Shown: positions 1-9,476 of the stretch, piece after piece
How positions within the stretch are numbered: the stretch's first letter is position 1
How the letters are laid out: the number at the start of each line of letters is the position of its first letter
Assembly: GCA_027858345.1 (NCBI GenBank)
Contig: JAQICX010000002.1
Location: forward strand, 1 to 58,748
DNA length: 58,748 nt
Direction of reading: 5' to 3'
Origin: Kiritimatiellia bacterium
GTDB lineage: Bacteria > Verrucomicrobiota > Kiritimatiellia > JAQICX01
Position numbers and translations under genes: made by a program
The notes under the pieces: model-generated
Databases searched by the model: none
What the model was told of the DNA's origin: nothing
What the model saw: only the letters and a program-made list of their open reading frames with translations

Positions 1-573
1 CGTGAGATACGTCTTTCAGAACGTTTTTTCTATCAGAAAATAAAAGATATTTATACCACGAGCATAGATTATAACCCAAAAGATGAAAAGAGTATTGAGT
101 TTTTCAAAATTGTGCAAAATAAATTGCTTTGGGCAATAAGCAGTCAAACGGCAGCTGAATTAGTCTATCGCAGAACAAATGCATCTCTTCCTCTAATGGG
201 AATGCAATCTTATGACAAGAAAAATGTTGTAAAAATAAGAAAATCCGATGTCAGTATCGCCAAAAACTATTTGAATGAAGATGAAATTAAATTACTCGGA
301 TTGCTTGTAGAACAATACTTAGCCTTTGCTGAAACTATGGCACAGCAACATACGCCGATGTATATGGCAGATTGGATTAAGCAATTAGATGTTATTTTAA
401 CAATGAATAAAAGAGAATTGTTAAGCCATGCAGGTGAAATATCACATCAAAAAGCAATTGAAAAATCGTCTGAAGAGTATAATAAATATATATATGAACA
501 GAAACAGATTGAAAAAGAGCAAAATCTTAAAGAACTAGAACAAGACATAAAAAAGATAAAAGCAAAAAAATGA
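1..573 (+). CDS. RhuM-family (virulence RhuM/Fic-DOC N-terminal-like) protein, 5' end outside window
   Basis: Frame 1 is open from base 1 (REIRLSERFFYQKIKDIYTTSIDYNPKDEKSIEFFKIVQNKLLWAISSQTAAELVYRR...KIRKSDVSIAKNYLNEDE...PMYMADWIKQLD); this pattern is typical of RhuM proteins. Stop overlaps the next start by 4 nt. Confidence 0.8.
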   Translation, partial: REIRLSERFFYQKIKDIYTTSIDYNPKDEKSIEFFKIVQNKLLWAISSQTAAELVYRRTNASLPLMGMQSYDKKNVVKIRKSDVSIAKNYLNEDEIKLLGLLVEQYLAFAETMAQQHTPMYMADWIKQLDVILTMNKRELLSHAGEISHQKAIEKSSEEYNKYIYEQKQIEKEQNLKELEQDIKKIKAKK

Positions 574-3227
574 AATTAACTTTTGAATCAGACCTGCAAT
601 ATCAGCAAGAAGCTATAAAATCAATTACCGCATTGTTTGAAGGTCAACCACCTCAGGATTCTGTTGATGAATATAACTTCAAGAAAGAAGAAGGCATTTT
701 AAACTTGATCAACGGCATCGGCAACAAACTGGTATTGTCAGAAGGTCAGATTCTAAAAAACTTACAGGCAATACAGTCCGAGAACGAAGTTAATAAATCT
801 GCCGAGCTTGACGGAATGAACTTTTCCGTTGAGATGGAAACAGGTACAGGTAAAACTTATGTGTATTTGCGTACCATATATGAACTGTTTACTCAGTACG
901 GATTTAAAAAATTTGTCATTGTTGTTCCATCTGTGGCTATTCGGGAAGGTGTATTAAAGAATCTTGAAATCACTCACGAGCATTTTCAAAACCTGTACGA
1001 CAACTGCCCTATCCATTTTCAGGTATACGACAGTTCAAAAGTTTCTGCCCTGCGTGGTTTTGCTTCAGGAAATACAATTGAAGTATTAGTAATTAATATT
1101 GATTCCTTTGCCAAAGATGAAAACATCATTAACAAGCCAAACGATAAATTAAATGGTCAGAATCCCATTGGATTTATCCAGTCAACAAATCCTTTTGTAA
1201 TTGTTGACGAACCCCAGAATATGGAAACAGAAAAGCGTATTTCTGCAATTGAAAATTTAAATCCTCTTTGTACATTACGTTATTCAGCAACACATAAAAA
1301 CAAATATAATTTAACTTACAGCCTTAACCCTGTAAAAGCTTATGACTTGGGCCTAGTAAAGCAAATTGAGGTTGATTCTATTGTTGAAGAAAACTCATTT
1401 AATGATGCTTTTATATCAGTCGATGCTATCAAAGCAACCAAAACAAAAGTAACCGCAAAACTATCAATTAATGTAAATGACAAAGGTGCCGTAAAGAAAA
1501 AAGCCGTTAATGTAAAGGTTGGAGATGAGCTTTACAACCTTTCAAACGAACGCGAGATATATAAAGACGGTTACATTATTGAAGAAATAGATGCATCAAA
1601 CAACTGTATTTCTCTTTCAAATGGTAATATCCTTTACAAAGGAGACTCGCAAGGCGGATTGACAGATGAAGTAATGAAATTTCAGATTCAAAAAGCCATT
1701 GAAGAACATTTGAAAAAGGAGCTGCGCTTAAACCCAAAAGGCATAAAAGTCTTATCACTGTTTTTTGTTGACAAAGTTGCCAATTATAGGCAATACGATG
1801 CCGATGGCAATCCCGTAAAAGGTAAATTTGCAGAATGGTTTGAAGAAATCTACAAGGAATTCACTTCAAAACCAGTTTTTCTGGAACTAGATAAACACCC
1901 TGTAGCAGAAGTACATAACGGCTATTTTTCGCAGGATAGAAAAGGAAAACTAAAAGACACATCAGGCGAAACCAAGGCAGACGACGACACCTATAACTTA
2001 ATCATGAAAGATAAAGAAAAGCTTTTAGATATTCACACTCCCCTACGTTTTATCTTTTCACACTCTGCTCTGCGGGAAGGCTGGGATAATCCTAATGTAT
2101 TCCAGATTTGCACTCTAAACGAAACAAAATCAGAAATGAAAAAACGCCAAGAGATCGGGCGTGGTTTGCGTTTGTCGGTTAACCAAAACGGAAACCGTAT
2201 TTATGACCAGAATATAAACAAACTAACCATAATTGCTAACGAAGCTTATGACGATTTTGCAAAGACTCTACAGCAAGAAATAGAAGAAGATTGCGGAGTT
2301 GAATTTACAGGCAGAATTAAAAACAAAATAGAACGAACAGCTATCAAATATCGTAAAGGATTTGAAGTCGACCCACGTTTTCTTGAGATTTGGGAAAAAC
2401 TAAAAAAGAAAACCACCTATCGTGTTGATTATGATACAAACGATCTGATTGTAGTAGCAGCAAAAGCGATTAAAGATTTACCAGAAATTAAAGCTCCTTC
2501 AATCCGTTCAACCAAAGTATCGATTCAAATGAGCGACGAGGGCGTTGATACAAATTATGTTGGTGACAAAATAGAATCTTATGACGCTTATTCTTGGAAA
2601 ATTCCTGATGTTTTAGGCTACATTCAAAGCAAGTCCGAATTAACACGCTCTACAATTCATGAAATACTTGTAAAATCTGGACGCATCGGTGATATTCTAG
2701 TAAATCCTCAATTGTTCCTTGATTTATCTTCGCAAGCAATCAGAAGAACCTTGTATTCATTAATGATTGATGGAATCAAGTATCAAAAAATCGGTGACTC
2801 CAATTATGAAATGGCATTGTTCGAAGCACAGGAACTTGAAATTTATTTGAATGAATTCACTTTTAATCTTTCAGATAATTCAAAAACTATTTATGAAGAA
2901 TTTGTCCCATTAGACTCTAAAGTAGAGAGCCGATTTGCAAAAGACTGTGAAACAAGCGAACAAATAAGATTCTACTTCAAGCTCCCTAATTGGTTTAAAA
3001 TTCCGACACCGATTGGCAACTACAATCCAGACTGGGCAGTGGTTTTTGAAGACGATAAAAAAATCTATTTTGTAGCCGAAACCAAAGATACAGGTACAAT
3101 TCCAGTTGATGTGAAAAAACTGAAAACAGATGAACAATTAAAAATCAAATGCGGCAAAGCTCATTTCAAAGAATTTGAGAATTTGGAATATGAAGTAGTC
3201 AGCACAGTCAGTGAATTGATAAATTAG
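570..3227 (+). CDS. Type III restriction enzyme Res subunit (DEAD/DEAH helicase-nuclease)
   Basis: Walker A METGTGKTYVYLRT, VVDEPQNMET, SALREGWDNPNVFQICTL, RQEIGRGLRLSV; C-terminal nuclease-like NPDWAVVFED...FVAETKDT. Confidence 0.92.
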   Translation: MKLTFESDLQYQQEAIKSITALFEGQPPQDSVDEYNFKKEEGILNLINGIGNKLVLSEGQILKNLQAIQSENEVNKSAELDGMNFSVEMETGTGKTYVYLRTIYELFTQYGFKKFVIVVPSVAIREGVLKNLEITHEHFQNLYDNCPIHFQVYDSSKVSALRGFASGNTIEVLVINIDSFAKDENIINKPNDKLNGQNPIGFIQSTNPFVIVDEPQNMETEKRISAIENLNPLCTLRYSATHKNKYNLTYSLNPVKAYDLGLVKQIEVDSIVEENSFNDAFISVDAIKATKTKVTAKLSINVNDKGAVKKKAVNVKVGDELYNLSNEREIYKDGYIIEEIDASNNCISLSNGNILYKGDSQGGLTDEVMKFQIQKAIEEHLKKELRLNPKGIKVLSLFFVDKVANYRQYDADGNPVKGKFAEWFEEIYKEFTSKPVFLELDKHPVAEVHNGYFSQDRKGKLKDTSGETKADDDTYNLIMKDKEKLLDIHTPLRFIFSHSALREGWDNPNVFQICTLNETKSEMKKRQEIGRGLRLSVNQNGNRIYDQNINKLTIIANEAYDDFAKTLQQEIEEDCGVEFTGRIKNKIERTAIKYRKGFEVDPRFLEIWEKLKKKTTYRVDYDTNDLIVVAAKAIKDLPEIKAPSIRSTKVSIQMSDEGVDTNYVGDKIESYDAYSWKIPDVLGYIQSKSELTRSTIHEILVKSGRIGDILVNPQLFLDLSSQAIRRTLYSLMIDGIKYQKIGDSNYEMALFEAQELEIYLNEFTFNLSDNSKTIYEEFVPLDSKVESRFAKDCETSEQIRFYFKLPNWFKIPTPIGNYNPDWAVVFEDDKKIYFVAETKDTGTIPVDVKKLKTDEQLKIKCGKAHFKEFENLEYEVVSTVSELIN

Positions 3228-3255
3228 AGATAGTTCACCTGATAACATATAGAGG

Positions 3256-3518
3256 TTTACAAATGATGAGCGTGAATACTATCTTCGTCTTGTGGCAAAA
3301 GAAAAACTGAGCAAACGGGAACTGGAACGGCAGATTGATGTATCTTTGTTTGAACACAGCAGAATAGAAACAAAACTCTCACCGCCGGTGAGAGAATTGC
3401 ATCCCGATATCAATCTGGCATTAAAAATGCCTATTTTCTTGAGTTCTTGGGACTTCCAGAAGTTCACAGCGAAAATGATCTTTTTCAAAAACAAGAGAGA
3501 AGCACAATGCATTCCTAA
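3256..3518 (+). pseudogene. DUF1016/YhcG-family (PDDEXK nuclease) N-terminal fragment, frameshifted and truncated
   Basis: Frame 1: RFTNDEREYYLRLVAKEKLSKRELERQIDVSLFE...LHPDINLALK. It continues in another frame from ~3434 as FLEFLGLPEVHSENDL, then diverges and stops. Confidence 0.75.
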
Positions 3519-3647
3519 AAGAATTGGGGCTCCCTCCTATTTAGATCATTAACAAAACATAAATGATTTTAAGAATTTTTGAAATTATTTTTCTTTCTTG
3601 GAAAATTCTTCTTGTATTTAGTTAAATATTGATGTATTATTTACACC

Positions 3648-3672
3648 ATTTGATGCAACAGTTACATCAAAT
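3648..3672. promoter_or_regulatory. Inverted repeat ATTTGATG-CAACAGTTA-CATCAAAT
   Basis: 8-bp perfect arms, 9-nt spacer; upstream of the wHTH/NTase pair. Confidence 0.3.
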
Positions 3673-3716
3673 GATGCATAATTAGGGCTTACTGTTTAAT
3701 GTGAGAATGCCTGAGA

Positions 3717-3800
3717 TTTTGCTATAAGACACTTTCGCCTTTAGCTCGCGGTCCCGCCTTGCGGGATCCCGCTCTGCGGGATACTTGTTGCATAGCAAAA
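3717..3800. repeat. Nested palindrome: outer TTTTGCTAT/ATAGCAAAA arms with inner GCGGGA/TCCCGC hairpins
   Basis: ttttgctat...gcggtcccgccttgcgggatcccgctctgcgggatac...atagcaaaa. Confidence 0.5.
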
Positions 3801-3982
3801 GGTTAGGTGTTATCGCATTACAGATTCATAAATTGTATTAAATTTATATTATAGTCCTTCTGCAAGCTTTTGATCTAAATGTGCAAAAAAACCTTGCATT
3901 TTAGCATGCAAAAGAAAGCATTAATATTTACCAATACGTTAGTTATGAATTAAACAGGATGCCCTAATTAGGAGTTTAAAAT

Positions 3983-4312
3983 ATGATAGAAGTACTACTT
4001 GGATCAACAAGTTGCGAGCAAGTTTTGCTCTATATACTTAATAGAGAGGAAGGATATCCGCGAGAGATAGCCCGATTTTTCAATGTTGACTACAGACCAA
4101 TTCGTAATCAACTAGATAAACTTGAAGCAGGCGGCATTTTGTGCAGTCGTTCTGTAGGTCGAACACTTTTGTATTCTTTTAATCCCCGCTGCCCTTACTT
4201 AAAGGAACTAAAATCTCTTTTGCAAAAGGTCATGACGTTTTGCCCGGACGACATGAAAGAAATGCTTGTTATGAATAGGCGCAGACCCAGACGACAAGGA
4301 AAACCGTTGTGA
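3983..4312 (+). CDS. Winged-helix DNA-binding protein (ArsR-like)
   Basis: EGYPREIARFFNVDYRPIRNQLDKLEAGGILCSRSVGRTLLYSFNP is wHTH-like; 4-nt GTGA overlap with the next gene. Confidence 0.7.
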   Translation: MIEVLLGSTSCEQVLLYILNREEGYPREIARFFNVDYRPIRNQLDKLEAGGILCSRSVGRTLLYSFNPRCPYLKELKSLLQKVMTFCPDDMKEMLVMNRRRPRRQGKPL

Positions 4313-4860
4313 AACCAGTTGCCCAAATGACTAGAGCTGATCTTGGTGCATATGTTCAGGAGCACCTTAGAACAAAAGGTATTGATGTCGTTCTTAGCGG
4401 AGGAGCATGCGTTGCTATTTATAGCCATGACAAGTACGTTTCCATGGATTTGGATATGATCCACACCTCTCTAATAAAACCAAAACGCAAAAACATTCGT
4501 GAAGCGATGAGCGAACTAGATTTTATTGAAGATGGTCGTTACTTTAAACATGGTGATACAAATCTATTCGTCGAGTTTCCTCCAGGACCACCGGCTGTAG
4601 GTGAAGAGCCGGTAAAAGAAATTATAGAACGCCAAGAAACAACTGGAATCCTTAAAATTATATCTCCTACCGATTGCGTGAAAGATCGTTTAACAGGTTT
4701 CTATTATGACAACGATTTGCAATGTCTAGATCAGGCAATTCTAGTAGCACAAGATAATCAAGTTGATATTAACGAGGTTGAGCGATGGTCAAAGCAAGAA
4801 GGTGAACTGAAAAAGTTCAGCCAGATACGGGAAAAATTATGCAAAAACGAATTTCTTTAA
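4309..4860 (+). CDS. Nucleotidyltransferase-fold protein (DUF6036/AbiEii-like), GTG start
   Basis: VVLSGGACVAIYSHDKYVSMDLDMIH resembles the GG/S-x-DxD NTase core; translationally coupled to the wHTH gene. Confidence 0.6.
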   Translation: MKPVAQMTRADLGAYVQEHLRTKGIDVVLSGGACVAIYSHDKYVSMDLDMIHTSLIKPKRKNIREAMSELDFIEDGRYFKHGDTNLFVEFPPGPPAVGEEPVKEIIERQETTGILKIISPTDCVKDRLTGFYYDNDLQCLDQAILVAQDNQVDINEVERWSKQEGELKKFSQIREKLCKNEFL

Positions 4861-5060
4861 TTTTAACATGCCTTATTTTCTGTATAGCGCCAATACATTT
4901 TTTTGTCCCAGGCAACATTAGTCTTATACTTTTATTTAGTAGCATATTATTGATGCTCATTGTAGTTTTCATATACTTTACAAGCAAAGGAAACGTAAAG
5001 CTCAAACTCTTATTAATTGCAGTTGCAGGAGTGATCCTAAACAGTTTACTTACCCACTAA
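4839..5060 (+). CDS. Small two-helix membrane protein, hypothetical
   Basis: Hydrophobic 73-aa ORF overlapping the NTase gene by 22 nt. Confidence 0.5.
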   Translation: MQKRISLILTCLIFCIAPIHFFVPGNISLILLFSSILLMLIVVFIYFTSKGNVKLKLLLIAVAGVILNSLLTH

Positions 5061-5068
5061 GAATAAAT

Positions 5069-5428
5069 ATGATTAATATAACAAACAACAAAGAAGGTAA
5101 GAAGTTTCGAATGCGACCTCATATACTTTTTTGCATCTTAACAATATCAATATTTGTTGCATTCCATTTGAAAGTCTGCCCAAAATTCATTTCAATCTAT
5201 GCAGACTTGGGATTAACTTTACCACTAGCAACAAAGATAGTTACTTCATGGATATATATACCATTTGGAATATTTATGTTATTAATACCTGCAATAATCT
5301 CATTCCTAACCAAACGAAATTTCATCTCACGTTATTGTCTCGTCATCTTAGGAATGCTGGCATTTGCAACCATAAGCCTTATTCTGCCACTAGACATCAT
5401 AATGACAGGAATACCTACTAGTCAATAA
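5069..5428 (+). CDS. Small multi-helix membrane protein, hypothetical
   Basis: 119 aa, three hydrophobic segments, motif CPKFISIYADLGLTLPLATKIV; starts 8 nt after the previous stop. Confidence 0.55.
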   Translation: MINITNNKEGKKFRMRPHILFCILTISIFVAFHLKVCPKFISIYADLGLTLPLATKIVTSWIYIPFGIFMLLIPAIISFLTKRNFISRYCLVILGMLAFATISLILPLDIIMTGIPTSQ

Positions 5429-5457
5429 GTATCATATCAACATTGCAGGTGTAACCA

Positions 5458-5706
5458 TAGTTTTTCGGTTGAAAGGAAAAGCATGCATTTGAGTTAACAA
5501 AATAAAGCATTAAAATTTCAACTTTTACTTTTTTCCATGCGTCGATCTGCGAGCTATGCAGGACACGGTGGGTGATAAAGTGAAAAATATTATTTTATGA
5601 CAACGAGGACGTTGTCGCTCCCAGCATGCAAACAACCGTTGTCTTGGAAAAACGGGAGCGGGAATGTCCTCATTGCCATAACTACGTTCAACCAAAAAAT
5701 CAAGGG
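5458..5706 (+). repeat. Shell element S1 carrying cargo B and a 34-bp submodule
   Basis: tttttcggttg...gagttaacaaaat...gggtgataaag...cgctcccagcatgcaaacaaccgttgtcttggaaaaacgggagcg...aactacgttcaaccaaaaaatcaagg. Confidence 0.75.
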
Positions 5707-5861
5707 GTGTAAAATACCCCAACCTTTCTTCTTGCATAGAGCAGCTGTTTTAGTTTAAACCAAAAAGATGGGAGAACTCACTTTAAAGAATTGCCTTTCA
5801 CATGGAAAGATTATATCATTCTCTGTAAATCTTTATTCTTATAATCTAAAGGAGATGCTTA

Positions 5862-6114
5862 ATGAAATCGGACCAGATAGCTGTAAGTCCATGTTCAAAT
5901 CCAGAAATGGATATTGATGAAGTTCTTCAGGCTTATTCCGCTATGGGATACACCAACTTTGAGGTATTCACATCCTGGGCAAAAAGTGCCTTTAACTACC
6001 ATCTTTCACCTAAGTTATATCTGGGAAAGCTATAAAAGCATGGTGCTATATGAGTCAATTAATGAATCAATCAAATCAGGCATGCCTGTTGAGGTGAAAT
6101 ATGAACAAATATAA
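5862..6114 (+). pseudogene. Scar joining the N-terminus of a sugar phosphate isomerase/epimerase-like gene to the C-terminus of a Gfo/Idh/MocA-like gene
   Basis: 5862-6035 encodes MKSDQIAVSPCSNPEMDIDEVLQAYSAMGYTNFEVFTSWAKSAF... and stops. Another frame then gives SMVLYESINESIKSGMPVEVKYEQI. Confidence 0.5.
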
Positions 6115-7426
6115 ATTACAACGTGACATTTTAATTGAAGACGGTTACGACATTGTGGTAGCAGGAGGAGGACCAGCAGGAAGCGCAGCGGCAATCTGTG
6201 CTGCACGACTGGGGGCAAAAGTGCTACTTGTTGAAGCAACAGGTTGCCTCGGCGGTATGGGTACATCAGGATTGGTCACGGCTTTCGACCCTATGGCTGA
6301 TGGAGAGAAGGGATTGGTCGGAGGCTTAATGCGGGAAATAGTCGAAACCCTATATGAACGTGGAGAACTGGGACCACAAGTAACTCCGGATTTCTGGCGA
6401 AAAAACTACCATTGCTGGACTCAATACAAAGTTGAAGGTCTAAAGAAACTTCTAGATGAGCTAACAGATGACGCAGGCGTCGAGGTTCGTCTATTCACAA
6501 CGGTAATCGAAGCAGATGCAGATGCAAACACGATAAACGGCATAGTTATCCACAATATTGAAGGACTAAAATATATTAAAGCCAAGACATTCATCGACTG
6601 CACAGGAGATGGAGTATTAGCAGATTTATGCAATGCTGAATGCCGTACAAATCCTGAGTTCATGCCCGGTACACTTTGTTCTCTTCATGCAGGGATAAAT
6701 TGGGAAAAGCTAAGAAAACAAAATCAGCACAAACTGCTGGAGCAAGCTATAAAAGAGGGTCACTTTACACAACCAGATCGCCACCTTCCAGGCATGACAC
6801 GTGTCGGCAATGCAATTGGCTATCTCAACGGAGGACACCTGTTCGGCAAAGATGCACTAACATGCAAAGGCAGAAGTGAAGGCATGGCTCTTGGAAGAAA
6901 ACTTGTCAAAGAGTATGTCGACTTCTATCGTAAGTATGCAGATGGATGTCAGGACATAGAACTAGTCATAACAGCTGCACTCATGGGAGTGCGTGAGACT
7001 CGACGTATTGTCGGGGAATATGAACTGACATTTGAAGACTACATCGCACGCCGGCAGTTTCCAGATCAGATTGGTGTATTTAATAAATTTGTAGACATTC
7101 ACGTGCGCAACTGTACAGACAAAGAATATGAGCGTTTTTTGAAAGAAAAAGATGATATCGGACGTCTCGGTGTAGGCGAATGTTTCGGCATTCCATATGG
7201 AATTATCGTACCAAAAGGATGGAATAATCTTTGGGTTGCCGGACGATGCAATTCTTCAGATATTCAAGTGCATGGATCAATCCGTGTTATGCCAGCAGCG
7301 GCCATGATGGGACAAGCTGCAGGAACAGCGGCTGTGCAGGCAATCAGGACTTCTCAATCAGCCTTCGACATTGACACAAATGAACTTGTGGCAACACTAA
7401 GACAACAAGGTGCGTATCTTCCTTAA
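6101..7426 (+). CDS. FAD-dependent oxidoreductase
   Basis: N-terminal dinucleotide-binding motif YDIVVAGGGPAGSAAAICAARLGAKVLLVEATGCLGGMGTSG; C-terminal GSIRVMPAAAMMGQAAGTAAVQA. Confidence 0.9.
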   Translation: MNKYKLQRDILIEDGYDIVVAGGGPAGSAAAICAARLGAKVLLVEATGCLGGMGTSGLVTAFDPMADGEKGLVGGLMREIVETLYERGELGPQVTPDFWRKNYHCWTQYKVEGLKKLLDELTDDAGVEVRLFTTVIEADADANTINGIVIHNIEGLKYIKAKTFIDCTGDGVLADLCNAECRTNPEFMPGTLCSLHAGINWEKLRKQNQHKLLEQAIKEGHFTQPDRHLPGMTRVGNAIGYLNGGHLFGKDALTCKGRSEGMALGRKLVKEYVDFYRKYADGCQDIELVITAALMGVRETRRIVGEYELTFEDYIARRQFPDQIGVFNKFVDIHVRNCTDKEYERFLKEKDDIGRLGVGECFGIPYGIIVPKGWNNLWVAGRCNSSDIQVHGSIRVMPAAAMMGQAAGTAAVQAIRTSQSAFDIDTNELVATLRQQGAYLP

Positions 7427-7570
7427 GCTGGCAAAGCCAGCTGCTCAAACTTTATATTAAACAGTAAGCCCTATTTAAGATTTTATATTGTTTGATAAAT
7501 CATAATTATATAAGTCTGCACGTTAAATAGATAGTTATAATTATTTTAATTTACAAATATGGGGGAAGAT

Positions 7571-7762
7571 ATGAAATGTGATGTAGACCAGGAATTATGC
7601 ATAGGCTGTGGAATATGCGAAGAGACGTGCCCCGAGGTATTCAAAATAGTTGATAATAAAGCTTTCGTTATACTAGATCTTGTTCCTATAGCATCAGAGT
7701 CAGACGCTTTATCGGCAGAAGAAGGATGCCCTGTTCAGGTGATTTCACATAAAGATTGGTAA
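7571..7762 (+). CDS. Ferredoxin, single [4Fe-4S] type
   Basis: CIGCGICEETCPEVF...EEGCPVQVI; ggggga ribosome-binding site just upstream favours the ATG at 7571. Confidence 0.88.
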   Translation: MKCDVDQELCIGCGICEETCPEVFKIVDNKAFVILDLVPIASESDALSAEEGCPVQVISHKDW

Positions 7763-7828
7763 GTGAATTACTAATATTCTATTGTTTTTCAGACATGTCA
7801 AAATTAATTGTCATCAGATTAAATAAAT

Positions 7829-9037
7829 ATGATAAGGATTAAAAAAATTAAAGTTATTGCAATGTTTTTTCTAATTGCGTTTTCATATATTTATGCAGAA
7901 GATAATACTGATGCACCATTTTATTTTGGGGTGCTACAGAGTAAAGAAAAAAATCTTCAGAAGAATCGCGAAATCGGAGCTAATATTGTTGTAGTTGAAC
8001 TTGGTTGGAACAGAGCGGAACCGAAGCCTGGCGAATTCTCCACCAACTATTTTGCGAAGATCGAAAACAAAATAGAGACACGTCGTAAACTCGGGTACGT
8101 GATCTCACTTGATCTTGGTTTTCAGTATCCACCAAAGTGGATATTTAAGCTACCTAACGCACGCTACGCAAATCAGTATGGACAACCTTTTTCCTCTGAA
8201 CAAATTGGTAAAGATGTGCCGAATGCCGTATTCAGTCAGACCGTGCGAGACCGTCAAAAGGCCTACATGGAAGAGGTCTTCAAACACCTCGGCACAGACT
8301 TTGCGTTGATACGCCTTGGCTGGATGAAATACGGAGAAATAGCTTATCCTATCAACAAATATGGGGACAAAAAAAACTGTTACTGGGGCTTCGACGACAT
8401 TGCGCAAGGGAAAGCCGTGGGACTAGCGGAAGGTCTGTCTCCTTGCCCCGTACCCGGCTGGATTCCTGGCACCCAGAGTTTGGCTCACACGAAGGCAAAA
8501 ACATTTTTAGACTGGTATATCGGTGCATTGCAGAACTATCATGATTGGCAAATCGAAACAGTCAGAACATTCACTTCAGCTCCATTGGCCATGTTGTATC
8601 CATCTTGGGGCATGCGCCCTGGAGGCATCGAAAAAGCAGTTGGTGCTGACCTCGACGGAAGCACCCATTCGGAGATAACCGGAGAAGTACAAAGAGGACT
8701 GGACTTTAAGCGTCTAGTTTCAGGCATATCGGACACCAACGTTTATGTTTACTGCACTTGGATCGATTCATCTCCAAAGTTTAGTAAAGACAGCAGTGAT
8801 GATTCTGCCAGTTGGTCACCAGCCCATTATCTTGCCTCGCTCGCTGCAGAACATCAGCCTCCTTTGCAAGTATGGGGAGAAAATACAGGCGGTGGTGATA
8901 TGAAAACCGTGGAACTCTGTTTTGATCGTATTAAGGAATACAACTACAGAGGATTTTTATGGGCATTTGAACACCAGCTATACGATGGGGAAAAACCGGA
9001 GATTGAAGATTTAAAATCATACATAGATTCTCGTTAA
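7829..9037 (+). CDS. Secreted glycoside hydrolase-like protein (GH42/beta-galactosidase-like TIM barrel)
   Basis: Signal peptide; NIVVVELGWNRAEPKPGEFSTNYFAKIE...; family assignment tentative. Confidence 0.55.
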   Translation: MIRIKKIKVIAMFFLIAFSYIYAEDNTDAPFYFGVLQSKEKNLQKNREIGANIVVVELGWNRAEPKPGEFSTNYFAKIENKIETRRKLGYVISLDLGFQYPPKWIFKLPNARYANQYGQPFSSEQIGKDVPNAVFSQTVRDRQKAYMEEVFKHLGTDFALIRLGWMKYGEIAYPINKYGDKKNCYWGFDDIAQGKAVGLAEGLSPCPVPGWIPGTQSLAHTKAKTFLDWYIGALQNYHDWQIETVRTFTSAPLAMLYPSWGMRPGGIEKAVGADLDGSTHSEITGEVQRGLDFKRLVSGISDTNVYVYCTWIDSSPKFSKDSSDDSASWSPAHYLASLAAEHQPPLQVWGENTGGGDMKTVELCFDRIKEYNYRGFLWAFEHQLYDGEKPEIEDLKSYIDSR

Positions 9038-9118
9038 GGTTCTGTCAAAAGTTTCGTGCTCTTGTCAAACCCCTACAATAGTTATTGGTTTTTAGCTAAG
9101 AAACTCCCGAGCCCACGG

Positions 9119-9190
9119 GACTCGGCTACAGGGCTCAACAAAAAGTCAACGGTTAAACTGCAATTTCTACGATGTAGTCGCGCCCCTCGG
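9119..9190 (-). repeat. CTACAG-core palindrome, reverse orientation
   Basis: gactcggctacagggctcaacaaaaagtcaacggttaaactgcaatttctacgatgtagtcgcgcccctcgggc. Confidence 0.65.
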
Positions 9191-9476
9191 GCTCAGGAAT
9201 TTTCCGGGAACGCTAAGCTTGAAGGAACAACTCGGGTCTTAATCAGTTATTTAGGGCTATCAAGCATTAAATTGGTGGGCAACAGTTAGACAAACAAGGA
9301 AAAACGGTCGCCTCAACTATGTATAGAAACCTGTTTGTATGCCCTGAATTTGTGAGATTAGGGAGATTTTTGGTTAATCATGACAGGAAACAACAGTAAA
9401 AGTCATTAAAATCGATTTTTATTATTATTTTTTATGGACAAAATGTTTTTTTTTGTTTATGATTAAGTTAATTATT

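Noticed and set aside
5525-5737. ORF of 70 aa (minus strand)
   Set aside because: Lies entirely within shell element S1; the same translated words (PVFPRQRLFACWERQ) recur only because the DNA repeats.
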